Assembly: GCA_963747005.1 (NCBI GenBank)
Contig: CAVVDT010000004.1
Location: 186,001 to 250,000 of the forward strand
Direction of reading: 5' to 3'
Length of the DNA stretch: 64,000 nt
From: CAVVDT01 sp963747005
Lineage (GTDB): Bacteria; Pseudomonadota; Alphaproteobacteria; Rhizobiales; Aestuariivirgaceae
Position numbers and translations under genes: made by a program. Of this stretch, positions 1 to 9,273 are shown piece by piece (positions within the stretch are counted from its first letter, which is position 1; every line of letters starts with the position of its first letter). The notes beneath the pieces were generated by a model. That model was not told where the DNA came from. It worked only from the letters and a program-made list of their open reading frames with translations, and ran no database searches.

Positions 1-353
1 GTCGCCCGCCCGACGACATCGCCCAGCGCCGGATAGGTGGAAACGCCACGCCGGAAACTTTTCGGCCGCCCCATCTCGTCCTTGGGCAATTCGCCGATGA
101 ACTCAACCTCGACGATGCGCGTTTCCGCCTCACCCGTCGTCGACGGGGTCGGCGCCGAGAGCGCCGAAACCAGCGCCAGCGCCAGCGAGACCGGCGTGTC
201 GACTTTGAGCAGCGTGCCGATTTCCGGACTCTTCAGTTCGCAATCGCCGGGAAGCGGGCCACACTGGTCCAAAAGAATGATGGCGTGCCCGCCGGTCACG
301 GCCACGATGCGACCGATCCGTTCTTCGATTTGAAGCTCGCCGCTAGCGTCCAT
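1..353 (-). CDS. HerA-like (DUF87) ATP-binding protein, N-terminal fragment
   Basis: The minus strand opens with ATG at 353 and stays open to the window edge, so only about 117 N-terminal residues are present. The visible part begins MDASGELQIEERIGRIVAVTG and continues as a beta-rich segment (HAIILLDQCG, then IVEVEFIGELPKDEMGRPKSF, then RRGVSTYPALGD). This resembles the HAS-barrel that precedes the ATPase core in bacterial HerA/DUF87 proteins, which are hexameric DNA-translocating ATPases. The Walker motifs would lie outside the window, so the ATPase assignment rests on recall of the N-terminal pattern only. The gene follows the histidine kinase gene on the same strand after about 55 bp. Confidence 0.6.
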   Translation of the reverse strand, partial: MDASGELQIEERIGRIVAVTGGHAIILLDQCGPLPGDCELKSPEIGTLLKVDTPVSLALALVSALSAPTPSTTGEAETRIVEVEFIGELPKDEMGRPKSFRRGVSTYPALGDVVGRA

Positions 354-408
354 GCGTGTTTCCTGATATCTGGCGATTCATTAAGCAGCCAAGCCCCTTA
401 CGTTTGCC

Positions 409-1314
409 TTAACGACCTTGATTCACTTCCGGAAACGCCGCCGGCGCAGTGTCAGCGCTGGACTCGGCCGGCGGGCGTTCTGCATCCTGGCTGCGATAGA
501 CCGGCAAGTAGAGGCTGACGCAGGTGCCCTTGCCCGGCTCGCTGGCGACGGAAAGATTACCGTTGTGGAGCCGCGCCAGTGCAAGCGAGATCGGCAAACC
601 CAGGCCGGTACCCTCCTGGCGCTTGTTGAACCCCTGGTTGACCTGTCCGAACGGCCTGAGGGCCATGTCGACCTCGGCAGCGCTCATGCCAAGACCGTTG
701 TCGCTGACCGAGATCAGCACGAATTCATCGTCGTGTCGGCACGCGTAGAGCTTCACGGTCCCCTTCTCGGGCGTGAACTTCACCGCGTTCGACATGATGT
801 TGATCAGGATCTGCTTGACGCGCAGGCGATCGGCGAACACCAGCGGCAAATCGGCGGCCACATCATCGCGCACGGTGATGTTCTTCTCCCGCGCCTTGGC
901 GTCGATGATCAGCAGGCAGCTCTTGAAGATCGGCTGAAGATCAAGGTCCTCACAATCGACCTGCAGCTTGCCGGCCTGGATCTTGGATACATCGAGAATG
1001 CCGTTGATCAGCGACAGGAGGTGCTCGGCGGCTTCCTTGATATAGCCGGAATACTGGTGGACCCGCTCGGGATCGCTGATCTTGAGGGTACCGAGCATCT
1101 CTGAAAAGCCGATGATGGCATTCAGCGGAGTCCTCAGTTCGTGGCTCATGTTGGCGATGAATTCCGATTTGGCCTTGGAGGCGAGTTCGGCTTCCACCTT
1201 GGCCGCACTCAGGCTGAGTGCCGACTTGCGGCGGTTGACCGCACTACTGAAGTGGTCGGAAAACTCGCCGATCAGCGAGCCCTCTTTGAACCAATGATTG
1301 CCGTAAGTACGCAT
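409..1314 (-). CDS. Soluble sensor histidine kinase without an input domain
   Basis: A 301-residue kinase core. HisKA carries FIANMSHELRTPLNAIIGF with the phospho-acceptor at about His58. The ATPase domain follows with an N box (INIMSNAVKFTPE), a G1 box (SDNGLGM) and a G2 box (GTGLGLPIS). No membrane segment and no recognisable sensor domain precede HisKA, only about 45 residues including a short helix, so input probably comes from a partner protein. An in-frame ATG lies 14 codons upstream at 1356. I prefer 1314 because AGGGAG lies directly upstream of it. No response regulator is adjacent on this strand; the nearest is the receiver gene at 3358-4209. The target is unknown. Confidence 0.85.
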   Translation of the reverse strand: MRTYGNHWFKEGSLIGEFSDHFSSAVNRRKSALSLSAAKVEAELASKAKSEFIANMSHELRTPLNAIIGFSEMLGTLKISDPERVHQYSGYIKEAAEHLLSLINGILDVSKIQAGKLQVDCEDLDLQPIFKSCLLIIDAKAREKNITVRDDVAADLPLVFADRLRVKQILINIMSNAVKFTPEKGTVKLYACRHDDEFVLISVSDNGLGMSAAEVDMALRPFGQVNQGFNKRQEGTGLGLPISLALARLHNGNLSVASEPGKGTCVSLYLPVYRSQDAERPPAESSADTAPAAFPEVNQGR

Positions 1315-1518
1315 GACGCTCCCTGTATTGGGCGGCGAAGCTAACCGAAAGGCCATAATTTCCAGTTAAGTTGCGCCCTTGAATGCGATCTTGTGGCGCC
1401 TGCTTTACCTTGGGCGGCAAGCTGCTACACTGCGGCCAACGACATGAATTTCAGGACGATCCCGAGCGCCGTCGGCCGCACGTGCGGCGGCATTTGCGGT
1501 TGTCCGGGCGGATAGACA

Positions 1519-2601
1519 TTGAAAGCTGAAAGCGACGCGGGCGCCAACCCTGCCCGTACGCGGCCACCCGATGGAGCAGGCGGCTCCAGGACCGATCGCC
1601 GTACCCGGACAAGATCCCGTGCCGGCAATGGTGCTCTTTATGGCGCGCTCGATCTTGGCACCAACAATTGCCGGCTGCTGGTAGCCGAACCGGGACCCGG
1701 CGGGTTCGCCGTCGTCGATGCGTTTTCGCGCATCGTCCGCCTGGGCGAGGGTGCGGGCGCGTCGGGGGCGCTTGGGGACGAGGCCATGCAGCGCACCGTC
1801 TCGGCCTTGCGGGTGTGCGCCAACAAATTGCGCTGGTGGCAGGTCGACCGGGTCCGCCTGATCGCCACCGAGGCCTGTCGCATGGCCGCCAACGGCGCCG
1901 CCTTCATCGAGCGGGTGCGCGAGGAAGTCGGCCTCGTTCTGGAGGTCATCGACCGCGAGACCGAGGCCAAGCTGGCGGTTGCCGGGGCCGCACCGCTCAT
2001 CGACAGTGCTGCCCGCTCCGTCCTGGTGTTCGATATCGGCGGCGGTTCGACCGAATTGATGTGGCTGCGCTGCGAACCGGGCAACCACTGGATCGAGGCC
2101 TGGACCTCGATACCGGCCGGTGTCGTGACCATCGCCGAGCGCTATGGCGGGACCCACGTGGATGAAGCTGCCTTTGCCGCCATGCGCGCCCATGTGCGAC
2201 CGCTCATCGAGCAGTTCATCGCCAGGGTGCGCAACAGGCTGAACGGCGCCACCGCCGATCCCGACCACCTGCTCGGCACCTCCGGCACCGTCACCACCAT
2301 TTCCGGCGTGCATCTGAATTTGCGCCGCTACGACCGTTCGCGCGTCGACGGATGCTGGCTGGACCCTGGCGACGTTGCCCGGGTGACCGGCGACCTGATG
2401 GCCATGAGCTACGCCGAGCGCGCCGCCAGCCCCTGCATCGGACGCGAGCGCGCCGATCTGGTTTTGGCCGGTTGCGCCATCCTGGAGGAAGTCCGCGCCC
2501 ACTGGCCCGCCTCGCGCATCCGCGTCGCCGACCGCGGCCTGCGTGAGGGTCTGCTTACCCAGATGATGATCGAGGACCAGACCTATGGCGGCACCGCGTA
2601 A
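1519..2601 (+). CDS. Ppx/GppA family phosphatase
   Basis: Exopolyphosphatase / guanosine pentaphosphate phosphatase family, about 360 residues with the ASKHA fold. The phosphate-1 motif is YGALDLGTNNCRLLVAEP near residue 42, and phosphate-2 is VLVFDIGGGSTELMWL. A later GTSGTVTTISGVH segment and the C-terminal RVADRGLREGLL are also typical. The protein is about the length of the short alphaproteobacterial members, which lack the C-terminal HD region of E. coli Ppx. The start is TTG, preceded by an Arg/Pro-rich leader of about 40 residues with no other ATG or GTG before the fold. It overlaps rlmE by 17 bp, a linkage common in alphaproteobacteria. Whether the substrate is polyphosphate or pppGpp cannot be told from sequence. 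Confidence 0.88.
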   Translation: MKAESDAGANPARTRPPDGAGGSRTDRRTRTRSRAGNGALYGALDLGTNNCRLLVAEPGPGGFAVVDAFSRIVRLGEGAGASGALGDEAMQRTVSALRVCANKLRWWQVDRVRLIATEACRMAANGAAFIERVREEVGLVLEVIDRETEAKLAVAGAAPLIDSAARSVLVFDIGGGSTELMWLRCEPGNHWIEAWTSIPAGVVTIAERYGGTHVDEAAFAAMRAHVRPLIEQFIARVRNRLNGATADPDHLLGTSGTVTTISGVHLNLRRYDRSRVDGCWLDPGDVARVTGDLMAMSYAERAASPCIGRERADLVLAGCAILEEVRAHWPASRIRVADRGLREGLLTQMMIEDQTYGGTA

Positions 2602-3361
2602 GCCGCGCCGGCCGGGCGCCGGCAAGGTCGGCGGAACGGGCAGCGGCGCGCGCCGCCTGCATGTGCGCGTCAGGAGCGCCAAGGGCCGGACCGTTTCCTC
2701 GCGCGACTGGCTGGAGCGCCAGCTCAACGATCCCTATGTCGCCGCCGCGGCCAGCCAGGGCTGGCGCTCGCGCTCGGCTTTCAAGCTCATCCAGATCGAC
2801 GACCGCTTTCACATTATCAAGCACGGCGACCGGGTGGTCGACCTGGGAGCCGCGCCCGGCGGCTGGTCGCAGGTCGCCGCCGACCGGACGGGCGCCGCGC
2901 AGGGTCTCGGCAAGGTGGTGGCCATCGACCTGCACGGCATCGAACCCATTGCCGGCGTTGCCATCCTCAAGCAGGACTTTTTCGATGCCGGCGCCCCCGC
3001 CGCCCTGATCGAGGCGTTGGGTGGCGACAGGGCCGACGTCGTCCTGTCCGACATGGCCGCCCATGCCACCGGCCATCGCCAGACCGACCATCTCAAGATC
3101 ATGGCCCTGGCCGAAGCGGCGTTGGCATTCGCCCGCCAGGTCCTGCGGCCCGGCGGCGCCTTTGTCTGCAAGGTGCTGCGCGGCGGCACCGAGAATGCAC
3201 TGCTGGCCGGGATGAAGCGCGATTTCTCCAGCGTGCGCCACGTCAAGCCCGACGCCAGCCGCGCCGACAGCGCCGAGCTGTTCGTCGTCGCCACCGGCTT
3301 TCGCGGCGCCGGCGACGAGGCGGGACATGAAGGCGAAGATCCTGAAGGCCCTTCCGGTTAG
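2585..3361 (+). CDS. rlmE: 23S rRNA (uridine-2'-O-)-methyltransferase RlmE (FtsJ/RrmJ)
   Basis: SAM-dependent methyltransferase that 2'-O-methylates U2552 in the 23S A-loop in E. coli. Seen here: RSAFKLIQID carries the first catalytic Lys, VVDLGAAPGGWSQVA is SAM motif I, VVLSDMAAHATGH carries the catalytic Asp, and GGAFVCKVLRGG the second Lys. This is the K-D-K arrangement of the family. At 258 residues it is longer than E. coli RlmE because of a basic Arg/Gly/Ala-rich N-terminal extension of about 30 residues, as in other alphaproteobacteria. It starts inside the 3' end of the Ppx/GppA gene. Its stop codon overlaps the stop of the convergent receiver gene. Confidence 0.93.
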   Translation: MAAPRKPRRPGAGKVGGTGSGARRLHVRVRSAKGRTVSSRDWLERQLNDPYVAAAASQGWRSRSAFKLIQIDDRFHIIKHGDRVVDLGAAPGGWSQVAADRTGAAQGLGKVVAIDLHGIEPIAGVAILKQDFFDAGAPAALIEALGGDRADVVLSDMAAHATGHRQTDHLKIMALAEAALAFARQVLRPGGAFVCKVLRGGTENALLAGMKRDFSSVRHVKPDASRADSAELFVVATGFRGAGDEAGHEGEDPEGPSG

Positions 3362-4209
3362 GCGCTTGGCGCGGCGTGTCGCTTGAATTCGCCGAGTGTC
3401 GCCAGAATGCACGAGATGACGGCCCTGGCGCGTGCCCGCAATTCGTCTGCGCCGCTCTGTGGCGCCATTGCCGCCAGCACCGCGGCATGTCGTTGCAGGC
3501 GCGGCGCCCCGATGCGCGACGACAGACCGTCGAGCTCACCCGCGAGTGTCCTCACCACCTCGTGGCAGGGGCTTTCGGTGATGCACCGCTCCAGGCTACC
3601 AGCGATCGTGCGCAGTTCACCGAGCGCCGTGGCGATGGCCTCCGGTGACAGTTCCCGCACCTGACCGGGTGCGCGTGAGCGCTGACCGGTGGCGTCGATC
3701 AGCGGTAAGTCGGTGCGCGCCACCTTGAGAACGCTGGAGCGTTCGGCGCAGACATGGCCTTCTGGCAGCACCCGCGCCAAGGCGCTCCATAGCCGGGCAA
3801 GGGTAACCGGTTTGGGCACCGTGCCGTCGAAGTCACGCAGCCGATCCGCGCTCCCCGTGAGATAACCAGAGATGGCGATGATCGGCGTCTTCGCCTTGTC
3901 GCCCGGCATCGCCCGGATCAGGCGCGCCGTCGAGATTCCGTCCAGCACCGGCATATCGATGTCGAGCAGCACAGCATCGAAGCTGTACATGCGGAACAGT
4001 TCCAGCACCTCCTCGCCGTCCTCGGCCACGTCCACCCTGAGGTTCATCCGCCTGAGCAAGGCGGCCATCAGCACCCGCGCTGCCACGGCATCGTCGGCGA
4101 ACAGGATGCGCGGGATCTGGGTGGCCGGGCCGACCGCTGCTTGCCGGCCCTGCCGACCGCCAGTGAACAAGGGCTGCGCGGTATTCGGGTTATAGCTGTG
4201 AAGGTTCAT
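3358..4209 (-). CDS. Response regulator with receiver domain and uncharacterised helical C-terminus
   Basis: Receiver domain at about residues 33-155: acidic pair FADD, phospho-acceptor Asp83 in VLLDIDMPVLDG, conserved Thr/Ser in IIAISGY and Lys in TVPKPVT. The remaining 130 residues are helical and end LGEFKRHAAPSA. They match no DNA-binding or enzymatic output domain I recognise and have no clear HxxKG motif of an Hpt domain. The reading frame is open to an ATG at 4326, but that extension would overlap the divergent efflux gene region. The ATG at 4209 has AGGT nine bases upstream and leaves a promoter gap, so it is chosen. The stop codon overlaps the rlmE stop. The cognate kinase is not evident; the orphan kinase at 409-1314 is one candidate. 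Confidence 0.8.
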   Translation of the reverse strand: MNLHSYNPNTAQPLFTGGRQGRQAAVGPATQIPRILFADDAVAARVLMAALLRRMNLRVDVAEDGEEVLELFRMYSFDAVLLDIDMPVLDGISTARLIRAMPGDKAKTPIIAISGYLTGSADRLRDFDGTVPKPVTLARLWSALARVLPEGHVCAERSSVLKVARTDLPLIDATGQRSRAPGQVRELSPEAIATALGELRTIAGSLERCITESPCHEVVRTLAGELDGLSSRIGAPRLQRHAAVLAAMAPQSGADELRARARAVISCILATLGEFKRHAAPSA

Positions 4210-4487
4210 GGCTTCTACCTGTGGTGGTTGTCTGATGCCTGTATGCCCCATTCCGATCACCGGCCTCTTATTGCGGGCACCGGGATTTGTTACAAATTTC
4301 GTCCCGTCGATTAAGTCGGGCGACAATGATCGGTGCCCTTGTCACGTCTCGGCAAATTGATGTGAACCGCCATCGACCCGATGCCGCCATGATGATAGAC
4401 AGGCCTTCGACTGGCCTGAATTCGCCCTTGACGCAGTGGCAAGCAGCGAATTCAGGCTGCTGCGTTATGCGAACAAGCGGGAAAGCC

Positions 4488-5678
4488 ATGGCGATAGCGA
4501 GCAGGCATTCCGGAGCGGCCCCGATCAAGGCGCCGGCCTTCCGCCATATCGCCGGAATGGCCGCGGTGATCCTCGGCCTGCAGCTTGCCGGCTGCGGTTC
4601 CCCGAGCCCGCAGGCCCAGCAGCAGGCCGCCCCACCCCCCGCGGTGATCGTGCAGGCAGCCCACATGCAGGACCTCACCGAGGAGCGCAGCTTTACCGGT
4701 CGCATCGAGGCGATTGACAAGGTGCAGTTGCGCGCCCGCGTCCAGGGCTTTCTCAAGCAGCGCCTGTTCGAGGAAGGCGCCGAGGTGGAAAAGGGCCAGT
4801 TGCTGTACGAGATCGAGCCCGACACGTTCCAGAATGCCGTCTTGCAGGCCGAGGCGAGCCTCGCCAGCGCCCAGGCGGCCTTGACCCTGGCGCAGCAGAC
4901 CTATGATCGCACCAAGGAACTGGTGGCCCGCAGCGCCGTTGCCCAGGCCAGTCTCGACAGCGCCCAGGCGGCACTGATGCAGGCCAGGGCCACCGTCAAT
5001 GGCCAGCAGGCAATGCTGGATGCCGCCAAGCTCAACCTCAGCTACACCCGCATCACCGCTCCCATGGACGGCCGCGTCGGCCGCTCCACCTATTCCGTCG
5101 GCAATCTTGTCGGACCATCGAGCGACCCCCTCCTGACCCTGGTATCGCAGGATCCGGTCTATGTGACTTTTCCGGTGCCGCAGGAACTATTGCTCGAGGT
5201 CAAGCGCGCGGGTCTCAGCCCCAGCAACGTGATCGTCAAGATCAAGCTCGCCGACGGCTCCACCTACGACCAGCAGGGTGAAGTCCGCTTCGCCGATGTT
5301 CAGGCCAACGCCTCGACCAATTCAGTGATCGTCCGCGCCAGCATGCCCAATCCGAAACGCCTGCTCGTCGACCAGGAACTTGTCTCCGTTCTGGTTATCA
5401 GGAAGCAGCCGGCGCCACGCCTCGTCATCTCGCAGTCGGCCCTCCTGCTCGATCAGCAGGGCCCCTATGTCCTCGCTGTCGGGGCCGACAACAAGGTGTC
5501 GATCAAGCGCATCGAGACCGGCGAGCAGCGTGCCTCGCTGATCGTTGTCACCAAGGGCCTGAAGGCCGGCGACAAGGTGATCGTCAGCGGCCACCAGAAG
5601 GTGCGTCCCGGCATCGTTGTCGCCCCTGAGATGGCGCCTGAAGCGAGCAATGTCACTGCCCCCAAGGCGGCTGAGTAG
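4488..5678 (+). CDS. RND efflux periplasmic adaptor (membrane fusion protein), lipoprotein
   Basis: About 396 residues. It has a lipoprotein-type signal with lipobox LAGCG, then the adaptor architecture: beta-barrel/lipoyl half (FTGRIEAIDKVQLRARVQGF and EEGAEVEKGQLLYEIEP), an alpha-helical hairpin rich in Ala/Gln (EASLASAQAALTLAQQTYDR), the second lipoyl half (LSYTRITAPMDGRVGR) and the beta-barrel and membrane-proximal domains. It links the inner-membrane pump encoded 5 bp downstream to an outer-membrane channel; no TolC-like gene is present here. The frame is open to 4287, but that stretch lacks adaptor character. The ATG at 4467 is an alternative start. A drug or solvent substrate cannot be inferred. 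Confidence 0.92.
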   Translation: MAIASRHSGAAPIKAPAFRHIAGMAAVILGLQLAGCGSPSPQAQQQAAPPPAVIVQAAHMQDLTEERSFTGRIEAIDKVQLRARVQGFLKQRLFEEGAEVEKGQLLYEIEPDTFQNAVLQAEASLASAQAALTLAQQTYDRTKELVARSAVAQASLDSAQAALMQARATVNGQQAMLDAAKLNLSYTRITAPMDGRVGRSTYSVGNLVGPSSDPLLTLVSQDPVYVTFPVPQELLLEVKRAGLSPSNVIVKIKLADGSTYDQQGEVRFADVQANASTNSVIVRASMPNPKRLLVDQELVSVLVIRKQPAPRLVISQSALLLDQQGPYVLAVGADNKVSIKRIETGEQRASLIVVTKGLKAGDKVIVSGHQKVRPGIVVAPEMAPEASNVTAPKAAE

Positions 5679-5683
5679 ACGCG

Positions 5684-8600
5684 ATGATTTTCGACCTGTT
5701 CATTCGCCGACCGCGACTGGCCATGGTGATCTCGCTGGTGATCACCCTCGCCGGCCTGATCTCGCTGATGGTCATCCCGGTGGCGCAGTACCCCAACATC
5801 GCCTCGCCGACCGTGCGGGTGACGACCTCCTATAACGGCGCCGATGCGCAGACCGTGGAACAGAGCGTGGCGCAACCGCTGGAAGAAGCCATTAACGGCG
5901 TCACCGGCATGCGCTACATGCAGTCGACCTCGGCCAATGACGGTTCCTATTCGCTGAGTGTCACCTTTGACATCTCGACCGATCCCGACATCGACACGGT
6001 CAACGTGCAGAACCGCGCCAACCTCGCCATGTCGAAGCTGCCGCAGGATGTGCGCACCAACGGCCTCACCATCGCCAAGGTGTCGTCCGACATCCTGCAA
6101 GTCTTCATGTTCCATTCCACCAATCCCGACCACGACCAGCTCTATTTGAGCAATTTCGTCACCCTCAACATCCTCGACGAACTGAAACGCGTGCCCGGCG
6201 TCGGCGATGCCTCGATCTTCGGTGCCCGCGACTATTCCATGCGCATCTGGGTCGATCCGCAAAAGCTCGCCGGCTACGGATTGACCACCAGCGACATCAT
6301 CACCGCGGTGCGCTCGCAGAACGTCCAGGCCGCCGCCGGCCGCATCGGCGCCGCGCCTCTTGGCCCCGACCAGCGCCTGCAGCTCACCGTCACCACCAAG
6401 GGCCGGCTGTCATCGCCCGAAGCCTTCGGCAACATCGTCCTGCGCGGTCAGCCCGATGGTTCCTTCGTGCGCCTGAAGAATGTGGCGCACGTCGAATTGC
6501 AGGCCGCCAGTTTCGATACCATCGCCCGTTACCGCGGCAGCCCGGTCGCACCCGTCGGCATTTACCTGGCACCCGGCGCCAATGCCGTGGCGGTCGCCAC
6601 CGCTGTTTCCAGGCGCCTTGAGGAACTGAAGTCGCGCTTTCCCCCCGGCGTCACCTATTCCTATATCTACAACACCGCCTCGTTCGTCTCCTCGATGATG
6701 TGGAAGGTGGTGACGACGCTGCTGGAGGCCTTCGGACTGGTGGCGCTGGTGGTGTTCATCTTCCTCGGCCGCCTCAGGGCGACGCTGATCCCGCTGATCG
6801 CCGTGCCCGTCGCCATCGTTGGCACCTTCGCTGTGCTCCTGGCCTTCGGCTATTCCGCCAACACCATATCGCTGCTCGCCCTGGTGCTGGCCATCGGCAT
6901 CGTGGTCGATGATGCCATCATCGTGGTGGAAAATGTCGAGCGTGTCATGGAGGATCACCCCGACCTCTCGCCCGCCGACGCCACCCGCCAGGCGATGAGC
7001 GAAATCTACGGGCCCATCATCGCCATCACACTGGTGCTGTTGTCGGTGTTCATTCCCGTCGCCTTCCTGCCCGGTTCATCCGGCGCCCTGTTCCGGCAAT
7101 TCGCCGTCACCATCTGCGCCGCCATGCTGATCTCGGCCACCAACGCCCTCACCCTGTCGCCGGCGCTGTGTTCGCTGCTGCTGCGTCCCGGACCGCCCCT
7201 GCCCGGCATGGGCCGCGTCACCGGCGCCATCGAGCGCATCCGCAGCGGCTATGCCTCGGCGGTGAGCGGCCTGGTGAGGGTGTCGCTCGCCAGCCTGCTG
7301 ATCGTCGCGGCCATGGGCGGTGCCGTCTATTTCGTGCTCAAGCACACCCCCTCCGGCTTCCTGCCGGAAGAGGACAAGGGCTTCCTCATCGCCATCTACA
7401 ACCTGCCCCCCGGCGCCTCCATCAACCGCACCAGCGCGGCGGCCGCCAAGGCCGAGGCAATCATGTCGAAGGACCCTGCCGTCGACGGCGTGGTATCGGT
7501 GATCGGCCTCGATTTCCTCGGCGGCGGCACCTCATCGAGCGCCGGCGTCGCCTTCATCCGCCTCAAACCCTATGACGAGCGCACCAGCCCGTCGATGAGC
7601 GCGGCGGCGGTGGCCAGACGGCTGTTCGGGGCGCTGGCCCAGATACCCGACGGCACTTTCTTTGCAGTCAATCCGCCGGCCATTTCCGGCATCGGCCGCA
7701 CCGGCGGCTTCGAATACATCCTCGAGGGCCTGCAAGGCCAGGAACCGGCTGCCATGGCGGCGGTGATGCGCGGGCTCATCGTCAAGGCCAACCAGGACAC
7801 CGCCCTGTCGCGGGTGTTCTCCACCTACCAGGCCGCCACGCCGGAGGTCCGCCTCGACATCGACCGCGACAAGGTCCAGACCTTGGGGGTCGATCTGTCG
7901 GACGTCTTTTCGGCCCTGCAATCGACGCTTGGCGGCTATTACATCAACGATTTCAATCTCTTCGGGCGTACCTGGACGGTTCGCCTGCAGGCCGAGCAGA
8001 AATACCGCTCCTCCATCGATTCCATCTACGCCATCCAGGTGCGCAACTCATCGGGCCAGATGATCCCGCTGTCCTCGCTGGCCCGCGCCAGCCTCGATGT
8101 CGGCCCGCGCACCATCGTGCGCTACAACAACTATCGCTCGATCTCCATCAACGGCAATCCCGGCTCCGGCTATGGCGACGGCGACGCCATCGCCGCCATG
8201 GAGCGCATTTCGGCCGCCTCGCTGCCCTCCGGCTATGGCTTCGAGTGGACCGGCCAGGCGCTGGAACAAAAGCTGGCGTCGGGACAGACGCCGTTGCTCA
8301 TCGGCTTTGCACTGGTGTTTTCCTTCCTGTTCCTGGTCGGGCTCTATGAAAGCTGGAACATCCCCATCCCGGTGCTGCTGTCGGTGGTGGTGGCCATCCT
8401 CGGCGCCATGATCTCGCTGGCAGTGTCGCACTTGAGTTTCGTGCTCTATGTGCAGATCGGCATCGTGGTGCTGATCGCCCTGGCGGCCAAGAATTCCATC
8501 CTGATCACCGAATTCTCGTTGCTGCGCCGTGCCGAGGGCCAGTCGATCCGTGAAGCCGCCGTGACGGGTGCGCGCCAGCGGTTCCGCCCGGTGATGATGA

Positions 8601-8839
8601 CCAGCCTTGCTTTCGTCTTCGGCATGAGCCCGCTTCTGCACGCCAACGGCCCCGGCGCCTCCAGCATGTTCGCCGTCGGCCTGCCGGTGGTCGCCGGCAT
8701 GCTGGCCTCGGCGCTCATCGGCATCTTCATCATTCCCATGCTGTTCGTCACCTTCCAGACCATGCGCGAAGGCACCACGCGGCGCATCCATCATGGGGCT
8801 GCCGGAACCGGGGACGGTGAGGAGGCGAAGCCGGTCTGA
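5684..8839 (+). CDS. RND multidrug efflux permease, HAE1 (AcrB/MexB) family
   Basis: 1051 residues, the full family length. N-terminal TM1 (RLAMVISLVITLAGLISLM) is followed by the pore and docking domains with NVQNRANLAMSKLP. The proton-relay residues are in place: the Asp-Asp pair in GIVVDDAIIVVENVER (TM4) and the Lys in LIALAAKNSILITEFSLL (TM10). The second half shows the internal duplication typical of RND pumps. It acts as a trimeric proton/drug antiporter with the adaptor encoded immediately upstream. No local regulator is adjacent apart from the MarR gene 0.4 kb away on the other strand. Substrate range is unknown. Confidence 0.95.
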   Translation: MIFDLFIRRPRLAMVISLVITLAGLISLMVIPVAQYPNIASPTVRVTTSYNGADAQTVEQSVAQPLEEAINGVTGMRYMQSTSANDGSYSLSVTFDISTDPDIDTVNVQNRANLAMSKLPQDVRTNGLTIAKVSSDILQVFMFHSTNPDHDQLYLSNFVTLNILDELKRVPGVGDASIFGARDYSMRIWVDPQKLAGYGLTTSDIITAVRSQNVQAAAGRIGAAPLGPDQRLQLTVTTKGRLSSPEAFGNIVLRGQPDGSFVRLKNVAHVELQAASFDTIARYRGSPVAPVGIYLAPGANAVAVATAVSRRLEELKSRFPPGVTYSYIYNTASFVSSMMWKVVTTLLEAFGLVALVVFIFLGRLRATLIPLIAVPVAIVGTFAVLLAFGYSANTISLLALVLAIGIVVDDAIIVVENVERVMEDHPDLSPADATRQAMSEIYGPIIAITLVLLSVFIPVAFLPGSSGALFRQFAVTICAAMLISATNALTLSPALCSLLLRPGPPLPGMGRVTGAIERIRSGYASAVSGLVRVSLASLLIVAAMGGAVYFVLKHTPSGFLPEEDKGFLIAIYNLPPGASINRTSAAAAKAEAIMSKDPAVDGVVSVIGLDFLGGGTSSSAGVAFIRLKPYDERTSPSMSAAAVARRLFGALAQIPDGTFFAVNPPAISGIGRTGGFEYILEGLQGQEPAAMAAVMRGLIVKANQDTALSRVFSTYQAATPEVRLDIDRDKVQTLGVDLSDVFSALQSTLGGYYINDFNLFGRTWTVRLQAEQKYRSSIDSIYAIQVRNSSGQMIPLSSLARASLDVGPRTIVRYNNYRSISINGNPGSGYGDGDAIAAMERISAASLPSGYGFEWTGQALEQKLASGQTPLLIGFALVFSFLFLVGLYESWNIPIPVLLSVVVAILGAMISLAVSHLSFVLYVQIGIVVLIALAAKNSILITEFSLLRRAEGQSIREAAVTGARQRFRPVMMTSLAFVFGMSPLLHANGPGASSMFAVGLPVVAGMLASALIGIFIIPMLFVTFQTMREGTTRRIHHGAAGTGDGEEAKPV

Positions 8840-8854
8840 ACCGGCGCTGCCGCC

Positions 8855-9262
8855 TCATGCCTGCAGCCGGGCGCCCTTGGTAATCCTGTCCACGGTTTTC
8901 TTGTCCTCGCGCAGCGCCAGGCCGACAACGTTCATTTCATCAGGCCGGTATTGCTTCACGACGGCTCTGTTGGCCGCATCGTGGCCGGTTTTGAACATGT
9001 CCTCGATATAGAGCGACAGGCGCACCTCGCGCTCCATCGCCCGACGATAGATCGTCCTGATCGCATCGGGGGCAGCGCTCAGCACGATCATGGGCTGAAT
9101 TGCCAACGGGCTGTAGAAATTGCCGGCCGCATCCTCGTAGGGCTCACCGAGGAGGCCAGGATTTTCCCCCAGGACGCCGCTGGTCAGGAAAGCTGTAACG
9201 TTCAGCTTCTGCCACACTGCCAGGTCCTCACGCACCACAATGGCGATCTTGGTGTCGAACAT
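8855..9262 (-). CDS. DUF2000 family protein
   Basis: 135 residues matching the DUF2000 pattern as I recall it: MFDTKIAIVVREDLAVWQKL at the N-terminus, then a conserved middle (QPMIVLSAAPDAIRTIYRRA) and a C-terminal VVGLALREDKKTVDRITKG. The family has a small alpha/beta fold related to peptidyl-tRNA hydrolase II-like proteins and no established function. The start at 9262 has a strong AGGGAG ribosome-binding site; the frame is open further upstream but runs into the MarR gene. It lies 11 bp downstream of the MarR gene on the same strand, so it is probably co-transcribed with its regulator. Confidence 0.78.
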   Translation of the reverse strand: MFDTKIAIVVREDLAVWQKLNVTAFLTSGVLGENPGLLGEPYEDAAGNFYSPLAIQPMIVLSAAPDAIRTIYRRAMEREVRLSLYIEDMFKTGHDAANRAVVKQYRPDEMNVVGLALREDKKTVDRITKGARLQA

Positions 9263-9273
9263 CCTTTCTCCCT

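Noticed and set aside
1405..2727. Very long minus-strand open frame opposite the Ppx/GppA gene
   Set aside because: It is Gly/Ala/His-rich, typical of antisense frames in GC-rich genes; the plus-strand protein has clear ASKHA motifs.
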